DNA of 64,000 nt from Pseudopyrenochaeta lycopersici (GCA_003313425.1 NHZP01000013.1:992001-1056000), one strand, 5' to 3'; counted from the first letter of the stretch, positions 1-12,832 are shown. The notes: generated by a model not told the origin, from the sequence alone. A program made the numbers and translations.

Positions 1-3000
1 TCTTTTGCATCATCATAAGCTAGACATACGATATTTTCCAATCTAAGGCAGATAGGTCGAGGGAACAACAGTCGCTCCAGCAGATTGTGACGACAGTTAA
101 AGTGAACAAATTTTGCGAAATGCGGCACCACTCACCAGATAAATTTACAAACACGCGATGAACGCCAATATTGATGTCCGAGGTAGACGCCAGAGTAGAT
201 CTGAGAGGATGTCTTTGGCGTGGAGTACGGGGCAACGATAGTCATACACAGTGTAGCAAGGCTCCGTTTCGAAGGAACACTGAATGGTAGTTCGACTCCC
301 ACAATGACACTTACGTCACGCCCGTCCAACAGTCTACTCCTTATGCTGTAGGCATCCAAACATCAGCAATAACGGTTGTGCGCATTGCAGCCAGCATCTT
401 TAGCAGACATTCATCATATGTCAAATCCCTAGCAGTACCACTTCTGTAACATAGACTATTGTAGCTCTTGTTCCTTGCAAACTCAGCTCGGCCCATCACT
501 ATAAGTAACAAGATATGGTCTTCTTTTCATGCCGTGGAATGGCAAAGGCAACGTCACATATTGCAACACTATCTGCAATCAACAGCCTATTTCTTTGCCG
601 CTTGCGCTGTGGGATCGCTTGAATCGCTGAAATGATTGATCGTGTTCGGGTGGAGGAACAGGTTGGATACAATATGTTCTTTGCGTACTGAGCTGTGACA
701 TCGGTGTATAGTACGAGCGACCTAGATATGCTGGACCTGAGTATTGGCTTGTACCCATCGCTTTGTCATCCATATTCCTCGCTCGAGTTCATTTCAAAGC
801 CGTGTTGCTCTTACATAGCCAATGATACTGAAACGTTAGTTTTGTGTCAACAATATCTTCCCCAGTTCACGCAATATCAGATATTTGTTACAGTCAGCTT
901 GGAAAGCGGGGTGGATAGGTCGGATTGTATACTGCCGATGTTAAGGATCATGGGTTCGCGTGGAACAAAGCATCGGTAGAGAAAGGTGACGGCTCTTTAA
1001 CGAGAGGGATGCGTTGGTGTGCCCATTCCTTGCTCGTCTTGACTCGGCATATGTTTCTACGTGAAAAATTGTATCAACATCCGCGTTAGAAATTTTGCGC
1101 TGAGCAATGTCACCCGTCGTCCTAGCCATGCGCCGCAAAGCCAGAGCCATGCATGAAAATGCTTAGCTTCTTGCGGCCAAGGGTATATCATCCAAATGGA
1201 CTTGATTATCATTGAATGCTTTGCGTTTTGCCTGCTCTCGGACGCGCCGTCCGTATGACAGGGCGAAAAAAATTAAATGCATCACGAAGCATGATGGTGG
1301 TATGGTGAAGCTAGCTTCGGAGCTTACCACATGTAGAATGTGGTAGTCAAGATATAACGAAGGTGCATGCAATCCATGTTTGAGAGAGCAGCTAGTTCGT
1401 TTAGATTTTCTTGCTTTTATCGGTGGTGAAGCAGAGGATTGGAGAGACTATCTGAGGCAACCAGAATGCAGGGGGGCGTGTGAAGCTTCAGGCTGGGATG
1501 GGAGATGTGACGGTAGGGTGCAGCAGTTGGGGCAGTCTGGGTCCATGTCTGATGACTGCCTGCGCACAGTGCATTGCTCGACCGTTCTTTGGAGAGCTAT
1601 TCCAGACTCTTGAGAGATCATCTGCTTAGGCGGTGGGCTCGAGCCTTCCAAGCGCATGTTTAAGGCCGCTCCGTCCCCAATGAAGAGGTACTAAGGTTGT
1701 CGTCGTTTCACCGTTGTTGGCGCGAGAGGTGTAGCGAGAGGCATGATGGCGGCCTCCAACGATGAAGCCACCCGTGCACGTGATGAGCCACACAGCCTAT
1801 CAGCACCAGTCCAATACTAGGTGCCGGACAAAGTTCGCGCTAATTACGTCCTGCCTCTTGGCGCAGTGACTTTGGAGGAGCCACCACGGGCTCTGCGACC
1901 ATTTGCCCATGGTGGTGAGGGAATATGGAGTGGCCAGCTGCAGCAGCGAGGGGCAGGACATTGGCAATTGCTTGTCGATTCGTCTGCAACGCCCCCAATA
2001 ATCACGCCTTTGATTGCAGCATCATCTCGTCCTTATTCGAGGCAGCGAAATGCAGTGGGTGAGATTCTTATCTTGGACCTACTGCATTTAACCGAACCCT
2101 CCTGCCCGTTCTGGGTTCCTTCCGCCTCCTTACATTTCCTCCTACACTAGTCTGGAGCTCTCTACATTGCACGACTCGGCGATACGATGATTTCCCCGGT
2201 TGCGTCTCGCACTCTTGCGATGACGAGCTGCAGCAGCATCCGCTCAGGGCCGTCCTGGCCGCCATTTGCCAGTTGCTACGCCCTATGCAGCTGGCCCAAG
2301 CCCCTGCTGTCAGCACCCCAAGCTGCCCGCCACAGTCTCGCGTTGTGCCTAGCGGGCGCACGTCTCGCGGCCTGATTGCTTCGACGGCCAGCTAGAGAGT
2401 CCACCACCAGTTCGCGACAGCCGCAGCGCGACCAGACTTGAGTAAACAGGCCTGGCCGATTCTCGGCGAGGCCAACAGAGTGCTTGCTCCGGTCACATCC
2501 CTCAAGCATGTCACTCATCACGGCGCCAGCACGCTTCGAGAAGTCTTCCTTAGTGCGTCATCCAGGTACCGGCACGCCATTCCCAGTCAGGGGCATGCAC
2601 GCCGAACCTCTGTCGCAAATGTGCTGTTGCGCGGATACGATAGGTGCGTGCCGTTCTGGCACACTGGCCTGTGCGAATCATCGCTTCGCTCGCGCGCACC
2701 CTGCAGGATAAGCTCTCGGACGAGACGAGACCATCAAGACACGCTGTTCAGTGGTTTAAACCTGCCGCGGCCGCCCGCTGGACAATCTGCTCGCTCTCTT
2801 TCGCCGGCTCCCATCTTTGCAAAATTCCCAATTGTCTGTCGCTCGTGCCGTCTCAAACGCGCTACAACTTGGCGCGTTGTCGCAACATCAGCCTTGCCCC
2901 AGCTTTGGGCTCAGACCAGGGTGGTGGTCATGTAGACGTTGCGCTCGAGCGCCCCCGCGAACAACCCTCATTTAGCTTCTTCCATACATCTTCCACAGGC

Positions 3001-3313
3001 CTTCCAGAAGAGTGCCGTTTCCGCCCTCCCCGCTGCACATGCAATCTTGGATGAGGTGATCCCACTTGTATAACAACCCCGTCGCACCAACGGCAGCTGA
3101 TGCCTGTTCGGACACACGTTCATCCACTCCTTCGCCCCTAAGTTCCCTGCGGCGCCTGGATACCCTTCTTCACCTTCCTTTGCATTGCATTTTCTTCGTC
3201 TGCCCTCGTCAGTCGCTTGCGTTGGTGTTGAGGGCTACCTTCGGCATGTTAAGAGTGCTTTGTCCGACACACCATCTCAGCTAACCACCTGTGCACACGG
3301 GGACCTCGCCAAG
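1..3313. other. Intergenic region and long 5' leader; no supported gene
   Basis: Only short overlapping open frames on both strands are present, with no recognisable domain. The part from about 1700 to 3300 is richer in G+C than the AT-rich first kilobase. It has CT-rich stretches near 3120-3190 that look like promoter or leader sequence of the zinc-finger gene starting at 3314. The longest frames (1821-2150 and 2438-2935) have no family features and I do not call them. Confidence 0.6.
3246..3284 (+). promoter_or_regulatory. Possible upstream ORF in the leader of the C2H2 gene
   Basis: An ATG at 3246 opens a 12-codon frame ending in TAA at 3282-3284, only 29 bases before the proposed start codon at 3314. 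If the transcript includes it, it could lower or condition translation of the zinc-finger protein. No transcript evidence is available, so this rests on position alone. Confidence 0.3.
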
Positions 3314-5263
3314 ATGGACGACCATATCGACATTCCGGAGGACTCGATGCGACACATCGAGGCTTTACTAGCAAGGCATCCTCCACAGATGATTCAGAGG
3401 ATGTTTTCGCAAGCAATGGAGTCGCGTACGTCCCCGGCTCGTTTTGGATCTGCCTCAAGCTGACGCTTTTCAGGTCGTAATTCCACAGCTTCATCTTTCA
3501 TGTCCACAACAACGACAAGTTCAACAGCAACCTCTTCTTCGGGATCATCATGGCGATCTCGTCTCTCCATTGCATCTACTTTCTCGAGTTCAACTGGGAG
3601 CAGCGATATGGCGCCCTCTATCGCCTCATCGACTTCTTCACGGTCAAGGATGAGGCGAGCTGAGCCGCGTTCGTATCCAGCTGGTCTTGATCCAACCCGA
3701 CCAGTACCTGCCGTCTTGACTCCCTCCTCGGAGGTCGGCAGTCCGCTTGACCTCAAGGTTGAACCAAGCTTCACTCCAACAGACGACATTAGCGTCGCAT
3801 CACCTATCATGTTCTCCGATGACAAATCACAGAGTCAGTCTGGTGAACCTTACATGTTCTGCACATATTGCGCCGAGCAAAAGACACAGAAAACTTTTAA
3901 AGCAAAGTCCGACTGGAAAAAACATGAGATGAGGATGCATGAAACAGGAGAGGATTGGCAGTGTATAGTGCATGGCTGCAACCGCATCTTCGATCGTCAG
4001 AAGGATTTCATCAAACATCATCAGCGTTACCATTCCGGACGACCTCTACCGTCTCTAACAGACATTGGCATTACTCTACTTCCAAGAAGAGTTTTCGGTT
4101 GTGGTTTCGCCAAATGTAAAGAGGTGAGCATTGGCTGGGACGAGCGGTGCGACCACGTAGCAAAGCATATGAAAAACGGGGCAACGTTTGATCAGTGGAA
4201 ATACTCCAATGTCATCCGTAATCTGATACGACAAGAAGCTCTGCACGATACCTGGAAAGAGTTGCTTAACTGCCTGGATGAGAGGCTGCGAGAAAGTCGA
4301 TCACAAATCAGCTGGTGTCCAGACAATTCAAGGACCCTCCGACAGAAGCTCCAGTGCTGTGACCTCAGGCCGAGCCGAGAAGAGGTCCTCATTACCGCCC
4401 TGAGTCTGCGTTCAGACATACCCCTTGATCCTGTACACCAGCAATTACCGCTTGGATTCGTTACTCCAAGCCGAGACTCAGTACCACATGTCGACAAACT
4501 AACGCGCGAGCAGCGTATGCACGTGCTCATCGGAAACTCCAATATTCAACTCTCCAATACACGACTTGCAAGCATAAATGCCGCTCTGCTCAGGATTAGC
4601 AATACGTTATCGCACGCGCCGGACTTCGACTGTGGATCTTCACCGTTCGTTGAACCACAATCACCAGCAGTTGACACGACAGGGCGTCGTATTAGTTACA
4701 TGGATGTGGACCCGGGCGACTTCCTGGATGTGGCGCAGCCGGCCATACCTGACCTCCCACCAGTTATGAATACATCCACTGTAAACGTGTCTCACCCCCA
4801 CACCCCAGTTATAGACAACGAGCCTCAGCCCCATCTACACAACAATGAATATGGCGAACAACAGAAGCCCCCTACTAATCCACTGGGCTGGTGTTACCCG
4901 AGTTACTTCGACGCTGCACCTCAATTTGAAGAGTCGCAGTACTATGAGCGCCCATCAATCGGTCAAATCATTTCGAAGCCTTTGCACAAGATTGGAAATC
5001 GACTGGGCAGTTCAAGAAGTAATTCCAGTCACTCAAGGTCTTCATCACTCGTCAACCAGGGCGCCTCAGATATGGGCGCCGATTTTGTGATCCAAAACTC
5101 TGTCGCTGCAATGAGTATGCGGCCTCCTCAGTATCAGCATCAACAGCAACATCTAACACAACAACATCATCAACAATATCCAATGACGCAACAACCACAA
5201 CATTCTTACCGCAATTCTGCACAGATGAACGATCAGTTACATATGTACACGACACAAAACTAG
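3314..5263 (+). CDS. C2H2 zinc-finger protein, probable DNA-binding regulator
   Basis: Two exons, 3314-3425 and 3474-5263, joined across a 48-bp intron (GTACGT..CAG), give 633 residues. Around residues 165-225 there are two finger-like units: CTYC followed by a WKKHEMRMH helix, then CIVHGC followed by FIKHHQRYH. A third Cys/His set (CGFAKCKE..CDHVAKH) lies just behind. The N-terminal 110 residues are Ser/Thr-rich low complexity, and the C-terminus is rich in Gln and His (QHQQQHLTQQHHQQ), typical of a flexible activation-type tail. The ATG at 3314 was preferred over the one at 3500 because the intron has good ends and the added 46 residues (MDDHIDIPEDSMRHIEALLA) look like a real helix. Proteins of this general build are common in Pleosporales; nuclear regulation is inferred, and no target is suggested by the neighbours. 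Confidence 0.8.
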
Positions 5264-7777
5264 TAAACGATAGTCACGGGAGACGTCATGAGTTTTCCGC
5301 GCCGCACACCACTTCCACATTCTTCATTTGTCTGTCAGCGAGCATTAGATTTTAGTTAAGTTTCTTTGATACCCCGTGCATTCGGCACACGATAGACATG
5401 TACGATAACGTAGTCCGCGTCTCAGAGCTGGTCCACGTTGAGACCGAAAACATTACTTCAACATCCTCCCATCTATTTTGATTGGTCTATGAAACTCTTG
5501 AGTGATGCTTTAATATCAGGACAGCAGAAGTCCTGTCTCTCCTTGTCTGTAGAGTTAGTCAGCATTGCCTGTCTCCGATATCTTCTACTAGACGTAAGAC
5601 CGGGTGACATCTTACCGAACTCCATTATGCGAAAACGGAGTCTAGTGGGTCAGTGACTAGTGCAGGGCGTGCTAATGGGCCGATTCATCGTTTTCGTCTA
5701 AAAGGCATTAATCCTTATACACGATAGGATGTGCTTGGAATCGTTTCCGCTCGCATATTAGTGAAAGTCGGCGAAGGCGGAGATAGGAATTGCTCCAGCC
5801 CGAACCCCTCCTTTCAAGCCTATGTCATGAATTGTACATCGCATTTTGCCAGCCATGTAGCGTGATTTCATTGTGTGGTCACATTTAGGCTACTTGGGGA
5901 TCAAGGGATGAACAAATAGACTGGAAGAATATCAGTTCTCCCTCCGTATGCTCAGTGTCTGGCCTTCGCTAATTCTATGACTTTCAAAAACTCCAACAGT
6001 TACAGATGAAGTACCAAATTCCGGTACTCAAAACCAGGACCTTGGCTAAGCAACGGCCTATCCGCCTGCCTGCGAGCGGCTTGTCGAGCATTGAAAAACA
6101 ATAGTAAAAAAGACCATTACCATAGACCCGGGTGGTCCGATAAAACGAAGGGCCCAAAAAGAATATGGACTAGTTGTCCGAAGATGCCGAGCAAGATTAC
6201 TTGTATGTTCCTCTCGCCCCTACAATCTTATTTTTGACACCCAGTCGGCGGCACTCTTACACTGTATGTTTTTATCAATGCGATAACGCGTGTACCTGAA
6301 ACACTACTCGATGCTGTGCATAATCCGGCCGAGTCAATATGTTGTCATACGTACGCCCAAAAGGCGTGGTCTTGGTACATAAGGAAATCCCGCACACAAA
6401 AAAAGAGAGAATCGGACCGATGGGGGGTTGATGTGCGTTGCACCACCGAAAGCTTATCAAGACATGTGCATGGCGGGGGTGGGAAATGAGAGGAATGTTG
6501 ATCTTGAGATGACTTGTATTGATTTCTTAGTGCTGGTCCAGTGTCCCCTTCTTGGACGCGTCGTGGACTCTGATGTGTAATACGGAGGGATTCCTGTTTA
6601 GGAGTCTCCGTTCCAAGACATCATTATCGTGCCACCGAAGCAAGCCCAACATCAGACTATCGAAAATGGTTCAGTAATAGTGCCGTGTTTGCTTCCCGCT
6701 CTGAATCTGACCATACCCTGAACATACGATAAGGTAGAATACCACAGTCTGCTTTACCAAAATCCTGCATCAAACGAAGTGTGGTTTGCAACATGCTCGA
6801 AAGGTAAAGATTATAGTTCCCCAGTACAGTCCTCTGTCCACGGTACTCTCGTCGACTCGAGAGTATTGAAAGGCGCAAGCTATGTGCTGTGTTTACTGAC
6901 TTTGGAATCACAATCATCCTGTGGTTCGAGCGACGTTTTCTACTGTATTCTACCACCAAAGCTTGGCCGATCCTGCTGATGTGATCCCTATTCTGGTATG
7001 AAAATAAGCTGCATCACTGAACGAACATGGTATTCGGCGCATGGAGGACCTGGTCGAGCTTGTGACTCATCGCTCAGATTAACTTAGCACGACCGCTTAT
7101 CGTATTTCGTAGCGGGAGGCACGACTTTCTAATGACATTTCACCACCTGCAAACTCAATCGTTCTTTCGAAATGTCCAGATACTAACACCTCGGCATTCT
7201 TCTCGTTGTTCTGTTTGAGCTGTCCCTTTCGAAACTAAAATTTTCAGCTAAAATATCCAGTTCTCTCTGCTTTGAAAATGCAACCCCTAGCGTTGACGTT
7301 GATGGACTGTCCACTTCCGCCTTCTTCTTCCATACTTTGAACTACCAAGGCTCCAAATTTTGTTCGTGACTAGGTTCATTTTCCACAACAAAAGGTGTGC
7401 GATCGCTGCTGTGCGGCCGTCTTGAACGACGAGAGTTCCAATGAAGAGGTGTTCATTATTCCCGCCTTCGCTTTCACGCTTGGACCATAAAGTTATAAAC
7501 GTATTTGCCTCACAATGGGACAGAATGTCAAAAGTGAAATGTAGAATGGAGAACATTGAGGAAGGTTTCATTATCATCTGAATGATGTATCTATTTGATT
7601 GTGGGCTTACGAGCTTCCTACATTGTCTCACTAACATACATGCAAATTGTACAACACTGGAATACATTTGCGGTTGAAGGTTAGAATCCCTCGTTTCGGA
7701 CATAATGGAAGCACATAAGAGATGTTCTGTTTCTATCACATACACAGACAACCCCCTCCATTCCCACTCCCCTAGCA
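5264..7777. other. Intergenic, no supported gene
   Basis: About 2.5 kb of AT-leaning sequence between convergent genes, so it should hold two 3' ends. A 164-codon minus-strand frame at 7287-7781 abuts the end of the dihydroorotate dehydrogenase gene. It has no domain and is most likely 3' UTR. No repeat or RNA gene was seen. Confidence 0.6.
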
Positions 7778-9436
7778 TCATCGTTTCGTTATCGTTGACT
7801 GTCTTTTCGCATCGTCCCTCATCTCCTGCTTTATCCTTGAGATCGTGCCTGCACCACCATAGATCATAGCTGTATATACCTGTGCAACACTGGCACCCGC
7901 ATCTAGAACTTCTCTTGCTTGCCGGCCGTTCGCAATTCCTCCTGTGGCGAATATGACCTTACGTGGATTGCCGGGCGCTGGTGCAGTAACGGGTGTCGAT
8001 TGCAGAGTTAGTGTTGGAGCTGACTCAGACAGATCGTCTACATTAGAGGAAAGGGTAGCTGGTTGATCGAGATCGACCGTTGTGGTGGTCTTTGATGACG
8101 AGGAAGGGGATGATGAAGACAAGGTGGATTGGGGTTCCTCTGTGGCATTCAGAGTAGGTTTGTCAAACGCGGAAAGTTGTTTCGGTCCCTCGTCAAGCGC
8201 TTTCCTATACCTGCTGACGAGCGCCAATGTGCGCTCGAACATTTGCGGTCCGGAGTAACCACCTTGCTCGAGTAAGATTTTCGCTTCAGCATCGGGAAGT
8301 AGGTAGCCCTTTGGCAATGGATCAGGCCGCTTCTTTGTCGTGTTGCCAACGATGACACCATCCACGCCAGAATCCCAGATAGCTTCGCAGATGCCGGAGA
8401 CTTGCTCTGCTGAGTCTTCATCAGGGCTGACTTTGACCATGATGGCGGGCTTTGTCTTGCGATCAATTTTCTTCACGGCTTGGACAACACCTGTGAGCAG
8501 CCTCGTCAGAGGCTCAACATTCTGGAGGGTGCGTAATCCGGGCGTATTTGGCGAGGACACGTTCACCACCAGAATATCGGCGTACTTCCCAACATGGCCT
8601 ACAGCAGTCGCATAATCGCGCACAACAGCGTCAATATCGTTCTCGGATGTGGTCCTGTTCTTCGCAACCTGAACAGCCAACAGCCGTCCGGGCAGCAGCG
8701 ACCCTGGTGGCACTCCCGCTTCTCCATTGAGCACTGTGCGCTCGGCTTCTTCATCTAGGCCAAGTCCGGCATGATAAGCAAACTCTCGAACGCGTTGACG
8801 GAGTCTTGTAGCGACCAGTTCAGCGCCCTCCGAGTTGAAGCCATACCGGTTGATCAGCGCGTTTTGGCTGGGCAACCTGAACACTCGTGGCTTCGGATTG
8901 CCTTCTTGCGGTAGCAATGTGACAGCCCCGACCTCAACGACGGCAGCTCCAAGCTCAAAAAGAGGTGTGGGAACCTCGGCGCCCTTATCGATGCCAGCAG
9001 ATGTTCCAATTGGATTGCTCAATGTATGCCCAAAAACCTCGACCGCCAAGTCTCCGGTAGAATCTGCGGCTCCGCGTTCTCTCGGGTTCAGACCAAAACT
9101 GTGTAGCGCCTTCAGTAGGCTGGTTCCAATTTTATGTGCATCTTCTGCATCAGGATATAGTTGTCGCAATGCGGGGACGATTAGCCATTCGTGAATGCTG
9201 GCGCGTGTGTCGGTGACGTAGAGATAGCCGAAGGAGAGACCAAGGGTCAGAATAGAGCCGTATATGAGGTTCTTCGTACGTGTGCCCGCGGAGCGTACAT
9301 TGGTGGCATGCACGGTAGCTGTGGTAGTTTCGGTAGACGCAAGCCTTGAAGGATGTCGAAACGGACGGCGGGCGGGTTGATGGCGGGCGATAGATGGTCG
9401 CACGCGTAGGGCGCGCGTATATGCGGCCGTATTCAT
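7778..9436 (-). CDS. URA9: Dihydroorotate dehydrogenase (quinone), class 2, mitochondrial
   Basis: Single exon, 552 residues from the ATG at 9436. Eleven upstream in-frame codons back to 9469 are possible, but MNTAAYTRALRVR is a better mitochondrial presequence. The enzyme oxidises dihydroorotate to orotate at the inner membrane and passes electrons to ubiquinone (pyrimidine synthesis step 4). A transmembrane segment (ILTLGLSFGYLYVTD) follows the presequence, as in class 2 enzymes. FMN-barrel features include NPIGTSAGIDKGAEVP, GNPKPRVFRLP, INRYGFNSEG and NVSSPNTPGLR, which carries the class 2 catalytic Ser. A Ser/Thr-rich insertion of about 70 residues (near SSSSPSSSSKTTTTVDL) sits before the last FMN-phosphate motif, VIFATGGIANG. 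Fungal class 2 enzymes often carry such an insert, so it is not read as damage. Confidence 0.95.
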   Translation of the reverse strand: MNTAAYTRALRVRPSIARHQPARRPFRHPSRLASTETTTATVHATNVRSAGTRTKNLIYGSILTLGLSFGYLYVTDTRASIHEWLIVPALRQLYPDAEDAHKIGTSLLKALHSFGLNPRERGAADSTGDLAVEVFGHTLSNPIGTSAGIDKGAEVPTPLFELGAAVVEVGAVTLLPQEGNPKPRVFRLPSQNALINRYGFNSEGAELVATRLRQRVREFAYHAGLGLDEEAERTVLNGEAGVPPGSLLPGRLLAVQVAKNRTTSENDIDAVVRDYATAVGHVGKYADILVVNVSSPNTPGLRTLQNVEPLTRLLTGVVQAVKKIDRKTKPAIMVKVSPDEDSAEQVSGICEAIWDSGVDGVIVGNTTKKRPDPLPKGYLLPDAEAKILLEQGGYSGPQMFERTLALVSRYRKALDEGPKQLSAFDKPTLNATEEPQSTLSSSSPSSSSKTTTTVDLDQPATLSSNVDDLSESAPTLTLQSTPVTAPAPGNPRKVIFATGGIANGRQAREVLDAGASVAQVYTAMIYGGAGTISRIKQEMRDDAKRQSTITKR

Positions 9437-10303
9437 GGTAGTGAGCGTGGTGTGCAGCCCATACGACACTCAATGGTAGCGCAATTGCTGTTGAGAGATG
9501 AAGCCGCGTGTTGGAGCTTACTTTGCAGAGCGACCTCGGTGACGTGGGGCGGCTTGGCAGGTACATCAACCTCGCGCCTATATATCTCTTCTTCTCTCTT
9601 TCATAACCGCCTGTAATTACATGAAGCCATGTATTATGAATATTAAGAGACAATAGAATCCGTTTTATGTTTTGCTTTGATATGCGATTTCTTCGCCCAC
9701 GAGTATTCCCAAGTTTTAAGCCTAGCCTTTGGCAAAGTCACTTTCGTTGTGATGTGTTTGACGTTGACCGCCCTGCATTTACGTTACACAATCATCTGAA
9801 TGTATAGTGTGGAAAAAAGTGTCTGAAAGTATCGTCCAAGTGGATCTGTCACATTGAAAACGCTTCAATGGAAAAATCTGATCATCTGCAATGACTGAAA
9901 GTATGCATACTCAAGCAAATCCTTAGGCCACCCTTTTCCCCTCAATCACCTCCCGATCCAGTTATTCTTATCGTTGGTACAAATTAATGCCGAACGCTGT
10001 TATTGACTCCGCTTTTGATACCTAGTCATTTCATATAGCTAGATTGCTTTGATGCCTGCAACCGAGCACTAATAGGCTACGCGAATATTCACATGGTCAC
10101 CAAACCACAGTAATAAAGGCCTTCACCAATCGTAAGTCTAACATGAGCAACTCACAAATTGCTATGTACTAGGCGATGGACTCTAGTATGTGTGGGGTGC
10201 TATGGTCCCACAATCCAAGCGTTCAAAGAGCTTATATTCAGGCCGAAGCAATGGGAAGCAACGCTTGTCCCTTGGAAGCTCCGTAACCCTCTGTATAGTT
10301 ACC
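9437..10303. other. Divergent promoter region between the DHODH and GH28 genes
   Basis: About 870 bp between two divergently transcribed starts. It is AT-rich from 9650 to 10150. No gene, repeat or RNA was recognised. Confidence 0.5.
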
Positions 10304-11685
10304 ATGATCTTCAGTACCCTTATCCTGCCATGGATTCTCGCCACCAGCCGAGTTCTTGCAGGTATGACCAAAACAGGCACACTTTGTATCGTAACGCCGT
10401 CTGGTAGCAAGGATGATAGTCCCTCGATCATGGATGCATTCAAACAATGCGGGCAAAATGGGCAAATTGAAATAACCGTCGGCGATTACACTATCGCCAA
10501 GGTAATGGACGTCCTAACGCTCAAGAATTGCGACATTTCCATTCGCGGCAAGCTCACTTGGAACGACGATATCCAATACTGGCTGCGCAATAGTATTGGT
10601 GTAACTTATGCTTCTCGCAGTACAGCCTTTCGGCTGGGTGGCGAGAATTTTACACTGATGGGTCACGGACAAGCTTTGTTCTTTGGGAACGGGCAGAAGT
10701 GGTACGATCAGAATCGCGATCAGAGTAACCAGAACGGAAGGCCGATTAGCTTGACGCTTTGGAAAGCTAAGAATGTATGGATCGATGGGATTACATGGAA
10801 GCAGCCGCAGTTCTGGTGGGTCTCCTTTTCTGGGCTAGAAGGAAAGGCTCCGGACAGTTGTTACGGAGATCTGGGCCAAACGATAGGCAAGTGACTGATT
10901 TCAAACAGGCATACTTTCGTTGCGCATTCACAAAACATTACAATGACAAATCTTGATATGAATGCAACTTCCACGTCACAATGGAATACTGTCAATACCG
11001 ATGGTTTCGACAGCTGGAACTCCAAAGACATTGTCATCAAGAACTGGGTCGTTACAAGCGGCGATGTAAGCCCCTCATGGTATTCAAAAAACCAAACTGG
11101 TTGTATCGCAAGCCATTCTTGGATTGACTTTGACTACAGGACTGCATTTCCGTCAAAGGTAACAGCAGCAATGTACACGTGCAAAATGTTACCTGCTACG
11201 AATCCGGTGCCATGTGCATCGGCTCCATGGGCAACCCCACCACGGTCCCCGAATACGTCGAGAACGTCTTATTCGAAGACATCACCGCTATCCACTCCTC
11301 AAATGCTGCATGGATAAAGACGTACCCCGGCCAAGGCTACGTTCGCAACATTACCTTCCGCAATATCAAGTTTCAAGACGTCAACCAACCCATCTACGTT
11401 TCGCCCTGCATCTACAGTTACAAAAATTGTGACAGCTCCAGACTAAAGATCAGCGACGTGACGTGGGAAAACATCTCCGGTACAAGCCGGTATAATGTTG
11501 CGGCGGGGATATACTGCAGCAAAGCCGCACCTTGTACGGGGCTGAAGTTTAGAAATATTGACATCAAACCGAAGAATGGTGGCACGGCGAAGATACTCTG
11601 CTCGAATATGAATAGTGATAGTGGGTTGGCATGTACAGGTACTTGTCCTGCAGGCTGGGTACAGCAACTAAGTGGTAACGCTTAG
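10304..11685 (+). CDS. Secreted glycoside hydrolase family 28 protein (polygalacturonase-like)
   Basis: Three exons, 10304-10815, 10909-11065 and 11140-11685, give 404 residues. Introns are 93 bp (donor GTGGGT) and 74 bp (GTAAGC..ACAG). The start at 10304 yields a signal peptide (MIFSTLILPWILATSRVLA); an upstream in-frame ATG at 10202 is possible but less good. The fold is a pectinase right-handed beta-helix. The NTDGFD motif (about residues 200-205) and the spliced SGDDCIS motif (221-227) supply the three catalytic Asp residues of GH28. Two usual polygalacturonase residues are absent: the GHG His is replaced (YESGAMCIGSMG, about 243-254) and the RIK motif reads WIK. That points to an exo-acting or rhamnogalacturonan/xylogalacturonan-type member rather than a classical endopolygalacturonase. 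Role: breakdown of plant pectin outside the cell. The exact substrate is uncertain. Confidence 0.88.
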
Positions 11686-12559
11686 GAATGGACTGAGCGC
11701 CAGGGCCTTTTTTTCAAGACCAGAATTATTGTGTAAAATAAGTGCAATGGGCAGGTAAAATGAAGAAACCTATGACTTGGTGTTCAACTTCGTACAGGCC
11801 TACCATATCATTATTATACTCACTCATATTGCTAAGACACTCTCACCTATTAAACGTTTCACTGTAAAGTTCCTAGAATTCGTTACTGGGGTCTATTGTG
11901 ATATTTTGTAGTGTTTATTATATGAGGTGCGGGTTTAGAACAGTTTTCAGACGATTAGAGTATCTTACATTGTATCCACTGGTGTGGCTTCGTCAATAGA
12001 CTGCTGAGGCCGTCTGTTATTTATGAAATCCTATGCTCATAATTACATCTCTATTGCATCTTGACACACTGGACACTTTTTTGACTCTCTGTAGTCACGC
12101 TACGTAACATTTCCGCACTGAAGTCTGTGCTGCACAGGTACTGTTGAAAACTTGAAAGTAACCCAAGAAACTGTTTAAATCTATCTACTCCATTTCAGAA
12201 CCGAGAAAAGCCAGGAGAAATGGAACTGGACTATGCTGTCAAATCTAGCTGTACCGATGTATTTTAGAGCCTTGAGCGATCAGATAGGAAACCACATTCT
12301 AGGCTGCAATCCTGGCTCCTTCATGTTCATGACCAGTTCGAGGAAGCTTCTCAGGCTAATCCTTTCCCCAGGAATCTATGAAAAACGGTGGTATTCAACG
12401 GAGCACATAAAGATGACAGAACGCGAAGGATCTCGAGGAAAAGATTATAAGGGTATAAAGCTACGCTCGCTTGCTCAACCAACGCTCCAAGCGCGCTTTA
12501 AATGATTCCAAACACCCAAAGAAACGGAGATCCGTCATATGATATGCCCCGTTATATGC

Positions 12560-12590
<31 letters not shown>

Positions 12591-12832
12591 CTGAAAATCA
12601 TGCACATTCCAAAGTAAAAAGAGAGAAGGAAAAAAGAAGAAAATCAAACATCCTCCCGCTCTATACATGCGACAAGTGCGCCCACCGCGTATCATGATCC
12701 ACCTCCCCATCGTCACTGTCGTCGTGTTAGCAGGCGCTCATTCACTTCCCCCACCATAACCCCCCAGCAACCGGTGCCTCCTCTTTCTACATACCTGACG
12801 AACATTTTGCTGAAGCCAATGAGTCGGCCAAC
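11686..12832. other. Intergenic between convergent genes
   Basis: About 1.15 kb of AT-rich sequence with the two 3' ends, small unsupported frames (such as 12233-12505) and one A homopolymer near 12560. No gene recognised. Confidence 0.5.
12560..12583. repeat. Poly(A) homopolymer of 24 bases
   Basis: An uninterrupted run of 24 A residues. It could be a simple microsatellite or the tail scar of an old retro-inserted sequence. No target-site duplication or element body was seen beside it, so a simple repeat is preferred. Confidence 0.85.

Noticed and set aside
1821..2935. Several 75-165-codon plus-strand frames upstream of the C2H2 gene
   Set aside because: They overlap in different frames, lack family motifs and sit in GC-rich leader-like DNA where long chance frames are common.
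7287..7781. 164-codon minus-strand frame next to the DHODH stop
   Set aside because: No domain, odd composition, and it overlaps the expected 3' UTR of the DHODH transcript.
12560..12583. Poly(A) run as the tail of a retroelement
   Set aside because: No element body, no target-site duplication and no coding remnant were found next to it.
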